DNA of 64,000 nucleotides from positions 2,527,001-2,591,000 of the forward strand of contig NC_010575.1 of NCBI RefSeq assembly GCF_000165395.2. The letters are read 5' to 3'. The notes beneath the pieces were generated by a model. The model searched no databases. It saw only the letters and a program-made list of their open reading frames with translations, and was not told the DNA's origin. This document shows positions 44,666-55,747 of this stretch, one piece after another. Source of the stretch: Babesia bovis T2Bo (lineage: Eukaryota; Apicomplexa; Aconoidasida; Piroplasmida; Babesiidae). The first letter of the stretch is position 1, and every line of letters begins with the position of its first letter. The position numbers and the translations under genes are program-made.

Positions 44666-46028
44666 TAATGTGCTTGTACAAGAAACACGGTATTTCTGCA
44701 CAAGAGCCATAATAGTATATCGGGTCGGTAACACATGTAACTTCTCGGGCGTAATACACATTAAGCGCCATTAATGTGTTATCTTTAATCAGCATGGTCT
44801 GATCTAACTTCATCAATAAATGTGCCATAACACATGAATTAAATGTGGTATCAAACGTTCTGTGATTTCTTTGTATTGAGTAGGTGTATTATTGAAATTT
44901 CAATTGTAGACAGCGTTTGCAAAATGACTATGACTGAATGTAGAGTAGTACTAGATAAGTATCCGTATAGGTTATTGTTTCGAGAAACTATAACAAACTG
45001 ATATTGATTTTTACTGTACGATACTGTGATTTGGGATTTTGGGACCGAAGACTTTCGGCTGATATAGTCCACTAATAAGCGATATAATGGGAGGTCATAT
45101 AGTTTTCATCAGTTAACATTAACTTGACACGCGATAAAGGAATCTTGCGTAACTGCGTAAACGTGCCCCGCCCTTTGTAACATTACCTAAATGAAAAATG
45201 AACTGATGATAGGAGATCTGGTAAGAGTTCCATCATAAAGAGGAAGGTTTACATGAACTGAACCGACGATGTATTAAATGTAGCAACTGTATAATTAATA
45301 AGGTTGACACGTGTTTAACTATATGGCACAGACACTGTAGCATTCGTTGCGTGACAAGGTCGTACATGCTATTAGACTACATAGTACTACTGGCAAATGA
45401 CAATGTCGATGTAGTATTTTATTATAACCTAACTTACGTTTAACTCCAGGTGTTATTTAACTCATTAGGAGTCACGCTAATACTAGCTGATGTAGGTGGA
45501 TTATTAGTGTATAGTCCAGTTCGGCACAATGTGAAATGTCCTTGTATATGAAATGAAACAAGTTCATACCATGTTCAAGTCTTTTTTGTTGTGTAAGGAA
45601 CCATAGCTGGCAACTTGTGGTAAGCAATATCCTTGCTCATAAACATTTAGATCATATGCTACATGGAAATGGAGAGATGATGTCAAATTGTCAAGCTATA
45701 TTACCTTCTGTTTACAACTAAGAACTTGTAGTTTAAGCAAGATTGTATATATTAAGCATATGATGTTATGTCATGTTATCATCATGGATAGAACTCTCTC
45801 AAGGTGTATAAATTTGGGACATCCACGAAACCACGGTTTGATATGCTTGCATGGCTTTATAACCACGGTATATTTGTGTTTAAATAGGTATCATGGTAAA
45901 ATTACGGCTGTTTTATTTGGGGGAGTTTTGGTATTTAGCTGACTAGACGGATTGTTGGCCCTTCAACCTAACCAAATAAACTACAGGGGCATTCATGGTA
46001 CAACAAGAGTATTTCATTGGTATTCAGC
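44666..46028. other. Gene-poor AT-rich region
   Basis: 1.36 kb without a firmly supported gene. Two minus-strand frames (44851-45072 and 44640-44813) can be joined in phase across a ~48-nt candidate intron, but no start exon or family was found, and the end would overlap the gene at 44665. They are noted as a weak possibility only. Confidence 0.3.
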
Positions 46029-46535
46029 ATGATAGATAATGATAATTTTGATTTGCGCTTGCTAACGAATGGCACTGATAGGTTTGAGTCACAATGCATA
46101 CCATAATTCGAAAAATAAGATGCAAGGTAAAAACAATTTGAAGCGGGTTGCTTTGTTTTGGAAAACGCGACAATACATGTTGCTCATAATATAATGCATG
46201 ATTGCAAGCCCTAATCTAACTAGCTGGCTGTAAGATTGAATGAAATCAGTACGTTACTAAATTATTCACGATTTTGTATAAGAGATTACATGAGTGTTGT
46301 AAAATCCGCCGCCGTAATGGAATTGAAGAATTTACACGGAGGTAGTGTGTTTGCGGGTATGTTACAGTATATTAACATGCGAATTATAATGCCACAATTG
46401 TATAAAATGTTTGAAATGTTCAAACATATTAATCCAGACAGTACGGATACCAACGGTCTCATTAATACATACAGTGTCCAGACAATATTAGTCATCCTAA
46501 GATGCACACAAATTGCCAGCAATCAGTGTGATTAA
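46029..46535 (+). CDS. Possible small two-exon protein (unidentified)
   Basis: An ATG at 46029 opens a 53-nt exon ending at a GT donor (46081). A later frame (46250-46535) starts after an AG and continues in phase, giving 112 residues. The second exon reads like a helical protein (KSAAVMELKNLHGG, MRIIMPQLYKMFEMFKH). The stop lies 37 bp from the stop of the convergent gene, as with other pairs in this window. The family is unknown, and the ~168-nt intron is longer than usual, so the model may be wrong or incomplete. Confidence 0.32.
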
Positions 46536-46572
46536 TTCAAATTCCAGGACACAGTCCCGATGGAATATCTTA

Positions 46573-47985
46573 CTAGTTTGTCGGGTGTAACCACGAATCA
46601 CGGAAGACACCTCCTGATGACTCTGGCCCCCGAAGGTTACATTCACTACCCGGTGTTTCAACCCCTGTGTCGTACAAATCTTCTGTATCTAGCATACGGG
46701 CATTGCTAAGTAGCCGCTGGTCACGCACCTGCTTGGCGAACGCCTTCATAACCTTGATGGCGTTGCCCTTGAAACCGAACACTAACATGATAACGAATGC
46801 CACGAAGCCGTAGACAAATATGGCTATTGGGGCAATGCTTTGAAGTTCGGCTTTGATAGCGCTGATATGTTGATGGTGTTTTGCTCCCAGGGCTATCAAG
46901 GTAGATACCAATAACAGAAACAGTAGTGCGAATATCCCGAAAGTAATTACGTCTGGGTTATAGTACCTGCACAACGGCCTCTTGGCATGGATGTACAAAA
47001 ACAGTGCAACCGTAAGTATATATAGCATAGCGATAAGGCCTACGAGGGTCCATTGCTGTTGTGTAATCTCTGGGAACATTGAGAGACATGTTGTTATCAA
47101 TATGCCTATGACAGTGCCAGTCAGGAATATGAACACAGCATCACACATTGTAAATGACATACAGCATAGGTTTACCTGGTAAGCACTGATGCATAGGCCA
47201 ATCACGAAGATGTAGTTAACCGCTGCCATGAACCTATGGTGATGCCAGGTCTTATTATCTTTTCCATAATCGCCATTATTGTCCTTTAACTCCTTTAGCG
47301 TATACGCATGGGCAGCAAATACCAGCATGTATATGAATGCAAATGTATAGAACACCTTCTTGTTAAGTGTCATGCAGCCACCGAAGCAGTGTGTCTTCAT
47401 AGCGCATATGATGAACCCGAACATTGCTAGTAGCTCCAGGCCAGTGAATCCCATGGCGCCATAGGCACGAAAATGCTTATCTTTGTCCTGTACTATGTTT
47501 ATCCCATTATCTGGCATAACCACTATGAACACTGCAAAGAATGCCGAGATAACAACCGCGAAGCCTAATATGAACAGTGCACTGTCCCACGAGGTCCAGT
47601 GAAGCTTCATGAACCTGCATCGATAGCCCAGAAAGTGGAGCGCTAGATGACTCAGAACGATAGCTATGCTCAGCGCAGTCATGTCAGCGTTTTTTAGCTT
47701 GCCCTCATTAGGGCTCAGAGCCTTTATCTCTATGGCTTCTACAGTAGCGATCAGCAGCATTGCCATACAGAAACCGAAGCCTAGGATTGCTACCAGTATG
47801 AACAGCAGCTTTGCGATTGGCATAAGGTACCTTACCGAATCAGCTACCTTAGGGGCAGCCTCATCAGAGTAAGGGCCTATACCAGCCCGAATACCCGGCA
47901 TTTTGGCTAGATATTGGCAATAGACACGCGCGTGTACACATGGACTTGTCTTGCGGGCATCCCCCATACACCCTGGGAATGACAT
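46573..47985 (-). CDS. Polytopic membrane protein (~12 helices)
   Basis: A single-exon frame of 470 residues from an ATG at 47985; a second ATG at residue ~29 (MPGIRAGIG) is an alternative start. About twelve hydrophobic helices follow in pairs, for example LLFILVAILGFGFCMAMLL, SALFILGFAVVISAFFAVF and LTGTVIGILITTCLSMF. There is a hydrophilic loop KELKDNNGDYGKDNK in the middle and a ~60-residue acidic cytoplasmic tail. The size and helix count fit a transporter or a member of the Babesia multi-transmembrane families; no transporter signature was recognised. It lies on the edge of the variant-antigen locus. Confidence 0.72.
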   Translation of the reverse strand: MSFPGCMGDARKTSPCVHARVYCQYLAKMPGIRAGIGPYSDEAAPKVADSVRYLMPIAKLLFILVAILGFGFCMAMLLIATVEAIEIKALSPNEGKLKNADMTALSIAIVLSHLALHFLGYRCRFMKLHWTSWDSALFILGFAVVISAFFAVFIVVMPDNGINIVQDKDKHFRAYGAMGFTGLELLAMFGFIICAMKTHCFGGCMTLNKKVFYTFAFIYMLVFAAHAYTLKELKDNNGDYGKDNKTWHHHRFMAAVNYIFVIGLCISAYQVNLCCMSFTMCDAVFIFLTGTVIGILITTCLSMFPEITQQQWTLVGLIAMLYILTVALFLYIHAKRPLCRYYNPDVITFGIFALLFLLLVSTLIALGAKHHQHISAIKAELQSIAPIAIFVYGFVAFVIMLVFGFKGNAIKVMKAFAKQVRDQRLLSNARMLDTEDLYDTGVETPGSECNLRGPESSGGVFRDSWLHPTN

Positions 47986-49023
47986 AGAATACTAATAGTA
48001 GTGAAAACTAATGTGTAGTATGCAATACTAGATTGTATTACTCTGTGATGATGTATATTACTCCACAGTACTATGTAATACTGTACATTACTCTATAGTA
48101 CTGTCTAGTAGTCTCTAGTACTGAAGAACGCTGTAAATACCATACCCTTTTAGGAACGATGCAGTGAAATGATCTTTGGGTATCACTAGACATGCCATAA
48201 CGAAGTATTTCTGTCGCAGTGAAACAACCTGAGGGCACTGGTGTACCATGTCATCTTCATTGTATATAATCTGTCTATGTGCACCGATGCAAGTGATATT
48301 GCAGCATACTCTATATTGGAATCCATACGAGATGTCTACGTTACATGGTACATTGGTCTAATATCTCTACGTGTCTTTGGTTATCCATGAAGATGGTACC
48401 CTAGATAACCCTGAATAGTGTATCCACCTGCTACTCTAGCGATATCAAGTCTATTGGAATATATTTGCTACAGTAATATCACATGGTATCTCTGCGCTGC
48501 ATAATAGCTGCTACTAGTAGTGTCCAGTAATACCATAAACTGTCTATAGATTATATAGTGGCTTCGGACCATCATCTAGTGACTACTACTAGTAGTGTTC
48601 AATAACACCACATAGTATCTCTGGGTTACATAGTAGCTGGTACTACTGGTATCTAGTGCTATTGTAGGTGGAGAGCATTTTTGCTTTAATGGTCAATTGA
48701 CGCTACACATTATCGGTCTAGCGTCACTCATATTGACCTATAATGATATAGACAATCGGCGCATGAACTACTGGTGTTGAACGTTACAATGGATACCCAT
48801 CAGTCTTCTACAGAATAGTATCATAAAAACCACCGAAAATTACTAGGGCAGCGATACTTATAAATGTCAATGAACTTATTGTATGATACTGCCAGTTAAG
48901 ACAATCAATGTAGACTTACAATGATATACAAAGCCAAATGTATCAGTGTAATCTATCACAAAGCCCTGTGCCCTATTACATTAAAATTATTGTAATACAT
49001 CGAGCTTAGCAATACTATACAGT
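47986..49023. other. Intergenic region rich in CTAGTA/TACT words, with an imperfect repeat
   Basis: 1.04 kb without a coding frame. 48000-48130 is a string of TACT/AGTA-type words. An imperfect direct repeat of about 55 bp occurs at 48481-48535 and 48610-48664. Its composition resembles flanking sequence around the ves genes. Confidence 0.5.
48481..48664. repeat. Imperfect ~55-bp direct repeat
   Basis: Copies at 48481-48535 and 48610-48664 both follow the pattern ACAT(G/A)GTATCTCTG, then a TAGCTG(C/G)TACTA core, then a GTxxAGTxxTA end. The ~74 bp between them repeat part of the core (CTACTACTAGTAGTGTTCA). Confidence 0.5.
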
Positions 49024-49911
49024 TTAATTTGAACCATTACATTTAGATAGACGGATTTTCTGCTGCTCTTTCTCACTCAAAGAGAAAAACTTTCTAATGC
49101 GCTTTTCCAATTTGGGCTCTATTAGCGTGTCGCAGTCTTCTGGAACCATCGCGGCCAAATACTTTGGTAACGTATAACGTAGAGAAGCCCTATTTTCCGG
49201 CAAAGGTAACAGATACCAGTCAACAGCACACAGAGAGAAATATTTCCTAATAAGTTCTTCCACTGCGGGGTCTACTGACCTGCGGTAGTTGAATGGAACC
49301 TTTGCGGCCAAATCCTTTGGTAACGAAGATCGTAACGCAGCTCTGTTACCCGGCAAGCGATAGAGATACCATTCAACGGTATACAATGGCAAATACTTCC
49401 TAATACGTTCTTCCACCTCAGGATCTATTGGTTCATTACAGTCTTCTGGGACCTTGTCAGCCAAATAGCTTGGTAACGAACGACGTAAGGCAGTTCTGCT
49501 TACCTGCTCGGATAACAAATACCAATCAAGGGTATACAATGAGAAAATCTTCTTAATACGTCTTTGACCCGCGGGTTCTAGTGGCTCCTCACAGTCCTTT
49601 AGAACTTCTTTGTCCATATCAGAGGGCAACTCCTCACGAAGACTTGACACGCTTTCCGTCTCGGGTAGCAGGTGCGAATCAACGGAATACATGGGTTGCT
49701 CGGGTGTCTCTATCTGTTCTTCTACGTCAGTATTGTCTCCTTCCACTACTTCTTGAGATTCAGTGGCAATGTCGCCATTCTCACAAAAGAATCCGCCGTC
49801 CAGTGTATCCTGCGTAAGTTGCTCCTGGGCTACATCAGTAGAGGTGACAGTGGTAGACAGCCCGAATGCCACAACTACAGAGAGCTTCCATAACATGTTG
49901 AAGGCTACCAT
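49024..49911 (-). CDS. smorf: SmORF-family secreted protein, four 51-residue repeats
   Basis: A single-exon frame of 295 residues. It begins with a signal peptide (MVAFNMLWKLSVVVAFGLS) almost identical in its first nine residues to the protein at 60799. An acidic spacer (residues 40-74) follows, then four tandem units of exactly 51 residues starting at 75, 126, 177 and 228. Each contains a WYLL element, an R-x-x-LRxxLPxxLA element, a VPxDC element and a P-x-x-E-x-RIRK-x-FSL element. SmORFs are a B. bovis gene family found beside ves1 genes; their function is unknown. The third unit has lost the usual DC (it reads VPFNY). No membrane span follows the signal peptide. Confidence 0.9.
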   Translation of the reverse strand: MVAFNMLWKLSVVVAFGLSTTVTSTDVAQEQLTQDTLDGGFFCENGDIATESQEVVEGDNTDVEEQIETPEQPMYSVDSHLLPETESVSSLREELPSDMDKEVLKDCEEPLEPAGQRRIKKIFSLYTLDWYLLSEQVSRTALRRSLPSYLADKVPEDCNEPIDPEVEERIRKYLPLYTVEWYLYRLPGNRAALRSSLPKDLAAKVPFNYRRSVDPAVEELIRKYFSLCAVDWYLLPLPENRASLRYTLPKYLAAMVPEDCDTLIEPKLEKRIRKFFSLSEKEQQKIRLSKCNGSN

Positions 49912-50200
49912 CTTGCTGAAGTTAGTAGAAAGTGAGATGGCTATCTGTTAGACATAATTGTTGTCATGCCCCATGGAGAGTAATTTTGCGATTCATATTA
50001 CATGCGTTTCTCAGGAATACAGCTGTCTACAGTACTTTTCAGTGTATAATTGCTGTTAGGGAAACTGGTGTATTATTTACAGGGAATGAGACAGGGTAAT
50101 GTAGTACACAATTAATGGTAGAACACACCCTGTGGCGATATAAACTAGACACTTGACTAATATTACAACAGTTTTCATACAGTTTAGAGCTACTTTGCTA
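49912..50200 (-). promoter_or_regulatory. Upstream region shared with the other smORF
   Basis: Read on the minus strand, this sequence aligns with 60560-60798 upstream of the second smORF. The best-conserved parts are CCCTAACAGCAATTATA, TATTCCTGAGAAACGCATG and CTCACTTTCTACTAACTT, all in the same order and spacing up to the ATG. It is likely the promoter and 5'UTR. Confidence 0.7.
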
Positions 50201-51294
50201 TAGTATGGTACCGATGGACGTATTTACCATTTAACATTCATTGCTAATAGGAGATTATTTCATTGTACTAGTGATGTCTAATTATATACACAAGTGCTAC
50301 GTGAGGTATGTCTAAAAGTCATACCATTAGGAATATCGTCCAAGTAATTATCTAGGATAGATATGATCCAGTAGATAGTTAGCGAGAAGCTAAGATGTTA
50401 CATCGAGTTATACCTTACAGAAATGCATTATGATGTACCACTTCCACTGCGATTATATAGGTACTCCCACAGTTCGACTCTTTGCGTCACGATTAACATT
50501 ACTGGTTATCAATTAATCGCGTGTAGCTTTAAAACCAAAGGTCCCATAAATGAATATGTTGCACTACTAATTCATTGGCTCTTTTAGAGCGTGGAAATGC
50601 TATTGACTGTAACGCCTTTCACTCCCACCTCCATATCCCTCTCCGGGCACTACATAAATCAATACTAATCATACATAACCACTGCCAATAAACCTTCGCT
50701 GCGAGGACCTACATCATAAATTCAGTCGCCCATTAGAGTGTCTTCCATCTAGACAGTATAGCTTAAGAGACAGCTCACTGGACGTAGCTTCCTGGACTAG
50801 CTGTTCCGACGCTGGTAACCATGTAATTCCATCCCATTGGTAGTTCCTGGGTCACTGCGACTGCGGATCCACTATGACATAGACCGGCTCAATGTGGCAA
50901 ACGGTCTCATATTGACAGTGAGTGTACCATATGTGACACCTATAGCGCTGTGTGGCGTAATGTACTATTGTATGGACCCCCAATGGCATAGACAATGTAC
51001 TGTGTGTACGTCATAAGTTGCACTACCTACTGCAGTCACTGCCATGCTATGGAACCCACTGGCAAATTTGAATGTGTGTGGTACCACGGAAGGGCTATCA
51101 GTAGCTCCTCAGTGAACTAACTGCAGCCTTCCACAGATATCCCACTTACTCTATATTAGCACTGCTTAATGCACTGGTTTCACCGGAATGTGTACCCTGT
51201 TAATGCCCATTATAGGATCACTACCTATACCGCTACTATATATAGTGAGTGACACTAGTGTATATCATTTAGCACCGTTGCGCCGAAGGCGCCA
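49912..51294. other. Intergenic region between smORF and ves1 alpha
   Basis: 1.38 kb. The left ~290 bp are the conserved smORF upstream region. The rest holds no supported gene. The last bases (51280-51292) carry one copy of the GCGCC-GAA-GGCGC inverted repeat, directly after the ves1 alpha stop. Confidence 0.5.
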
Positions 51295-54200
51295 CTATTT
51301 TCTACCAAAATACTCCACGAGTTCCATTCCTTTGCGTCCCGTCATCACCTTATACCACATACATTGCCAGTGGTGCTCTCCACCCCGTAACCAATGCGAC
51401 CTCATATGTGTCCAGTCCAGTGGCCATATGGCTCCAAATGCTAGGTAGAGTACCGCCACGAGCCAGGCCATCGTGAGCACAAAGATCCAGGGGAGCCGTA
51501 TGTCGTATTGGAGCTTGCCGACCTGGGAGAGGAGATTGGTTAGGGGGTGGTCCTGAGAGGTGGCCTGCTTATCATCTAGTACTTTGCTTAGACTTTCTAG
51601 GAACTCGTGACAGTGCTTAGTAGTCTTCGTGTTCTCTATGCTATAATCCCCCTCTTTGCTTCCATCCTTCTGATAATACCCCTCCAGATTGAATGGGTTA
51701 CCGTAACTGAAGCCATGTCTATACAACACTGGTAGTACCCCGGTACATGATACAACCGACTGGCATCCACACTGTCCACCGCCATTGCTACCGTGTTCTC
51801 CCTTCCTGCACTTATTGGGGTCACATTGTCCTTTGCAGCCCCGGCATTCAATCTGTTGGAATGCGTCAGACAGTGAACGTAATCCACCTTCAAGTGCATC
51901 TGATAGATACAGTACCCATGAGAGGTATGTGCCGCCGAAAGTGGCACTCACTGCGGTGTACAGTTCACCGGTTAGGGGGGAGACGTATTCTGAGTCCTTG
52001 GTCAGTGCGGAGAGGGCGGATGGAGAGGTTCCATTACTGGAATATCCAGTGGTAACACCGGCTTTGTCGCCCTTAATCTTAATCAGTGCTTCTCCTACAC
52101 TTGTTCTGTATTTCCCTCCATCCATTTCATTCCCCTTGGGTATCCACTCTATCTTTCTTACTTCTTCCCGCAACCCAGAGGCACACCAGCCGCAATAGTA
52201 ATCAGTTTCTCCTTTCTGAGACGGATCGCCTGTATGCCCACACGGCACATTCCTTTCCTGTTTGTTCTTTCCCTTCACTGGATTTCCTACACCACCCCTA
52301 AAGAACCCGAATACATCACCCAGTACCTGTGGTGTCGTGGCACTGAGTGCTGCTGTAACTCTCACTAGTGTATAAACACACGACTGCATCATGTTCTCAT
52401 TACTGAAGAAGTACAGGATGCCATAAAGGCGTTGGCCGGTACAATCGCTGGTGCTGCCACTATAGAATTGATTCCTGAAACCCATTGGCAAGGGGCAGCA
52501 TTGGCCGGAACCACCACAGTGTCCTAAGTGGGATGCAGCCGGTGGGTACTCTGGGTCTTCACCTTCTGGTACTTCACTACAACTAAAACCTGGCAACCTA
52601 TCCTCCAGGAATGCCTGGAGGGGGGAGGGAAAGCCGTCCATGTATTGTTGGTGACATTTGTCACACATCCTTTTCACTCCCTCTTGGCCACACTTATCTT
52701 TGTGATCTTTACATGATGGGCAGTTGGGATCACCTATGACGTCAACAATTTTTTTGATAGCCGTTAACAGTGTATCCTGGTGGCCATTGAGCTTGCCGTT
52801 TATTCCTGGCAGTTCCTTCTCCAGTGCTAACAGCACCTCCCGTACTTTATGGATAGCATCGCTTATCTTGTCCTTGGCACTACTGTATTCCTTCCTCCAC
52901 TCTTCACCGCTCGTAGTCGCCGCTAGTGACCCAGCACCACCACCACCCACTAGTGTATCTAGTGCTCCACTACCACCACTATTCGTCAGCTTCTCTAGTG
53001 CCTCCTTAGCCACCTTTAGTTTCTCACCATCCAGCCCATCCCCATTCAACATATTCTTAGCCTCCACTAGTCCCTCCTTAGCCGCCTGTAGTTTCCCTTG
53101 TACTCCCTTAATCCCCTCTGTCTTCTTCCCTTCCAATGCCTCCTGGGCATTACCCAATTGTACCACTACATTCCCTATAGCCACTAGTACGTCCTTTAAC
53201 TTTTCTGCTACACCGTCTGACTTATCCTTTACCCCATCCAACTCCCCCTTCACCTTCTGTACCCTATAATTCCTATCATGGTCCATGGGGTCACACCCCA
53301 GGCACATCCAACTGATTACCCCCTTGGACACCACATCCTTGCCATACCTACATTCACGCCATTTGCCTCCGCAAGTGACCTTAACTGCACACTGCTTCCT
53401 AAGGAAATAGAGCTGGTAGAACAGAGCCCTAATGTAGTGAACCACCTGGTTGTATGCTTGGATGGACACAGTGGGATAGGTGAAGTTGCACTCAGTGTTA
53501 GCATACAAGGCGTGGATGGCAGGTTCCTTAGTGCTGCCAGTGCCTTTTCCTAGTCCACCCTGGATACCTATGAGTACCAGTGGGCAATACTGGGTCACTG
53601 CTTGGAAGTGGGCAAACAGGTTGTATTCATGGACGGTAATTGGAGCTGAACGGCCTGTTTGGTGAAAGGAAAGCTGTTTTTTCTCGCCAACCATTGGTGC
53701 TACCTTCTTCAATACTTCCTTGGAATGCTCCAGTATCTGTTTATATGCCTGACTATAGGGCAATGCACTAAGCCAGTATAGGATCTCCCGAATGGTCTTG
53801 GGAGTTTTATTTTCCGCCTTCGGCGGAGCTTTGTTCTGTAACCCGGTAAAGTAGGCACATGATAGAATATAGAGCTTGAAGAGGGCACCACATTTGTTGG
53901 TGTTTTCTTCACTAGTACTAGAGCTGCCATTCTTGAAGACAGTACCATCCTTGCAAAATGCACCCCTGTCTACGGTATGTATATATCCAGCATAGTTCAT
54001 ACCAGCTGGTTGTCTGAATGTATTAGCATCAGTGTCATTGCCATGGACTCTTTCGGCACTCCACTTACCAGTATCCGGGAATCCCAAATATAACTTATCC
54101 ATAATCCCATCCCATATGACCTTGTCAAGTCTATTCTGTGGCCCATGGTTATTCAACATATCCTTAGGAAACCCTAGGGCCTGTAACCACTGGGATAGTG

Positions 54201-55407
54201 TACCATCATCTAGACCACTGCCGTTTAAAATGTGGTTGTTCCACCGTGGGCTACTTTTATGGTACTTGCCTGTCCAATACATATATGTAATGCCACTCCA
54301 GATGAGACATACTGAGCCTAGTAAGTTACGTGCAGCCACCGCTCGCTTTTTACTAGTTTTTCTATCGGACCATTTTGGCCATACTAGGTATTCTTTACCA
54401 ATATTCCATTCGTAAACTAGTTCTACCTCGTATGCTGACCTATAGCTGTCTTTGTGTTCACGAATTCTAAGACTATTCTTCCCATTTTCGATACAGCTAC
54501 ACTTTGCGTTTTCCTTACACCCATCACAACTCGTACAACAACACTTGCAGCATTTGCCTTCTTTAGCGCATTTACACTCCTCGCCAGCACTACAGCCACC
54601 AGTACCACACTCACACGCCTTCTTCGCCTCCTCATCAGAGGCACATTTCTTGCACCCCCTGCCCAGGTGGTGTCCATTCTTTTCATCATCCGCCTTGGCC
54701 ACGTCCCATTTCATGCATTCACATTTGTCACACTTGTTCTTCGCCTCTATATCCTTGAGATACTCGCACTCATTTTTGCCATGTTGATTCCCTTTGCCAT
54801 TAGTCCCCTTGCACTTGTCACTGCTACCACTGCCCCAACACTTCTCTATCTTACTCCACCCAACGAGTGCACTGAGTACCTGTGCCAGCTGGTCTATGTA
54901 GGTCCGTACCACAGCGGCACCACCTAGTCCCTGGACTAGTGAGAAGAGTCCATTGAGGTGGTTAGTGACTTCGTCTTTAGTGGCGCCTTTGTTGGTGGTA
55001 GCACTGTCTTTGACATCACCTTGATAGCCTATAGGACACCATGAGGTACTGTATACCAGTAGTGGTACTAGATAGTACTACTTCTAGTACTGGTTACTTA
55101 CCATGGTACTCCAGTTGTACTGACTGCAGTAGGTCAGTCACTGCCGCCGCCAGGCCACATATGCATTCTGTACAATAATGATTTCCCTAGTACTGGGCGC
55201 GCCACCTACGCACTGTGGCGCCGAAGGCGCCCACTATTATATACGGCGCGCATAACACAGTAATGTCTACGGTAACGTACCTGTTTCCTTGTTCAGTTCT
55301 TTACCATCCTTACCAGTCACCCTCAGGACCCAGTCAATGGCCTCCTTCAGGTTGGTGGGAGCGTCTGTTAGTGACGCCTTCGGCGTGAAAGTGATTGAGG
55401 CGGCCAT
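51295..55407 (-). CDS. ves1alpha: Variant erythrocyte surface antigen VESA1 alpha subunit
   Basis: Exons 55281-55407, 55102-55167 and 51295-55028 give 1308 residues; both introns are phase 1. The start MAASITFTPKASLTDAPTNL and the following LKEAIDWVLRVTGKDGK are the conserved VESA1 N-terminus. Residues ~127-250 form the Cys/Lys-rich domain with clusters such as KCCKCCCTSCDGCK. A predicted coiled coil covers ~650-755 (repeats of the KLKDVLVAIG and KLQAAKEGLVEAK kind), and a Cys-rich region follows. A single membrane span lies near 1240-1263 (WIFVLTMAWLVAVLYLAFG), with a ~45-residue cytoplasmic tail. VESA1 is exported to the surface of infected erythrocytes and mediates antigenic variation and cytoadhesion. 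There are no stops or frameshifts, so the gene could be expressed. Confidence 0.95.
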
Positions 55408-55747
55408 TGTCAGTGCTTCTAGGAGTACTCAGCAGTACTCACAGTGGTGAGGGAGTGGTGTTGCTATCGGGGTGGAATCCTATATATACTGAGCGCGCCG
55501 TAATGAAGGGGCGCCTTCGGCGCGACAGTGTCCTAGGGGATTCCACCAGGTAGTGCCATTGAGATGATCCCGTTGTTATAGTGGAATCCCCTTTACTCTC
55601 ACCGCGCGCCACCAAAATACTGTCGCGCCAAAGGCGCCACTATCTCTTTACGGCGCGCTCCACCTCCCTAGGATTCCACCCCGATACCTACACTGTCACT
55701 ACCACTGACCTTCACTGGACACTCTCGAAACAAGGGGTGTTAACACA
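55408..55747. promoter_or_regulatory. Quasi-palindromic divergent ves1 alpha/beta promoter region
   Basis: 340 bp between the two start codons. The outer arms are ATCGGGGTGGAATCCT (55466-55481) and its exact reverse complement (55670-55685). The inner arms are AGGGGATTCCAC (55535-55546) and its exact reverse complement (55581-55592). GCGCC-TTC-GGCGC type repeats sit at 55511-55523 and 55625-55637. Divergent ves1 pairs with palindromic spacers are the known form of the locus of active ves transcription; whether this copy is active cannot be read from sequence. Confidence 0.85.

Noticed and set aside
44640..45072. Two minus-strand frames that can be spliced in phase
   Set aside because: No start exon could be found, the end would overlap the neighbouring gene, and no family was recognised. 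Noted only in the gap entry.
45688..45942. 84-residue + strand frame
   Set aside because: Composition of translated AT-rich spacer, no neighbouring exons and no family resemblance.
48000..51290. CRISPR-like or telomeric repeat array
   Set aside because: The repeats are few, imperfect and irregularly spaced, and no telomere-type hexamer or heptamer run is present.
52724..54927. Long + strand frames opposite ves1 alpha
   Set aside because: Ser/Pro-rich antisense reading of the repetitive coiled-coil and Cys/Lys-rich coding regions; no start context or family.
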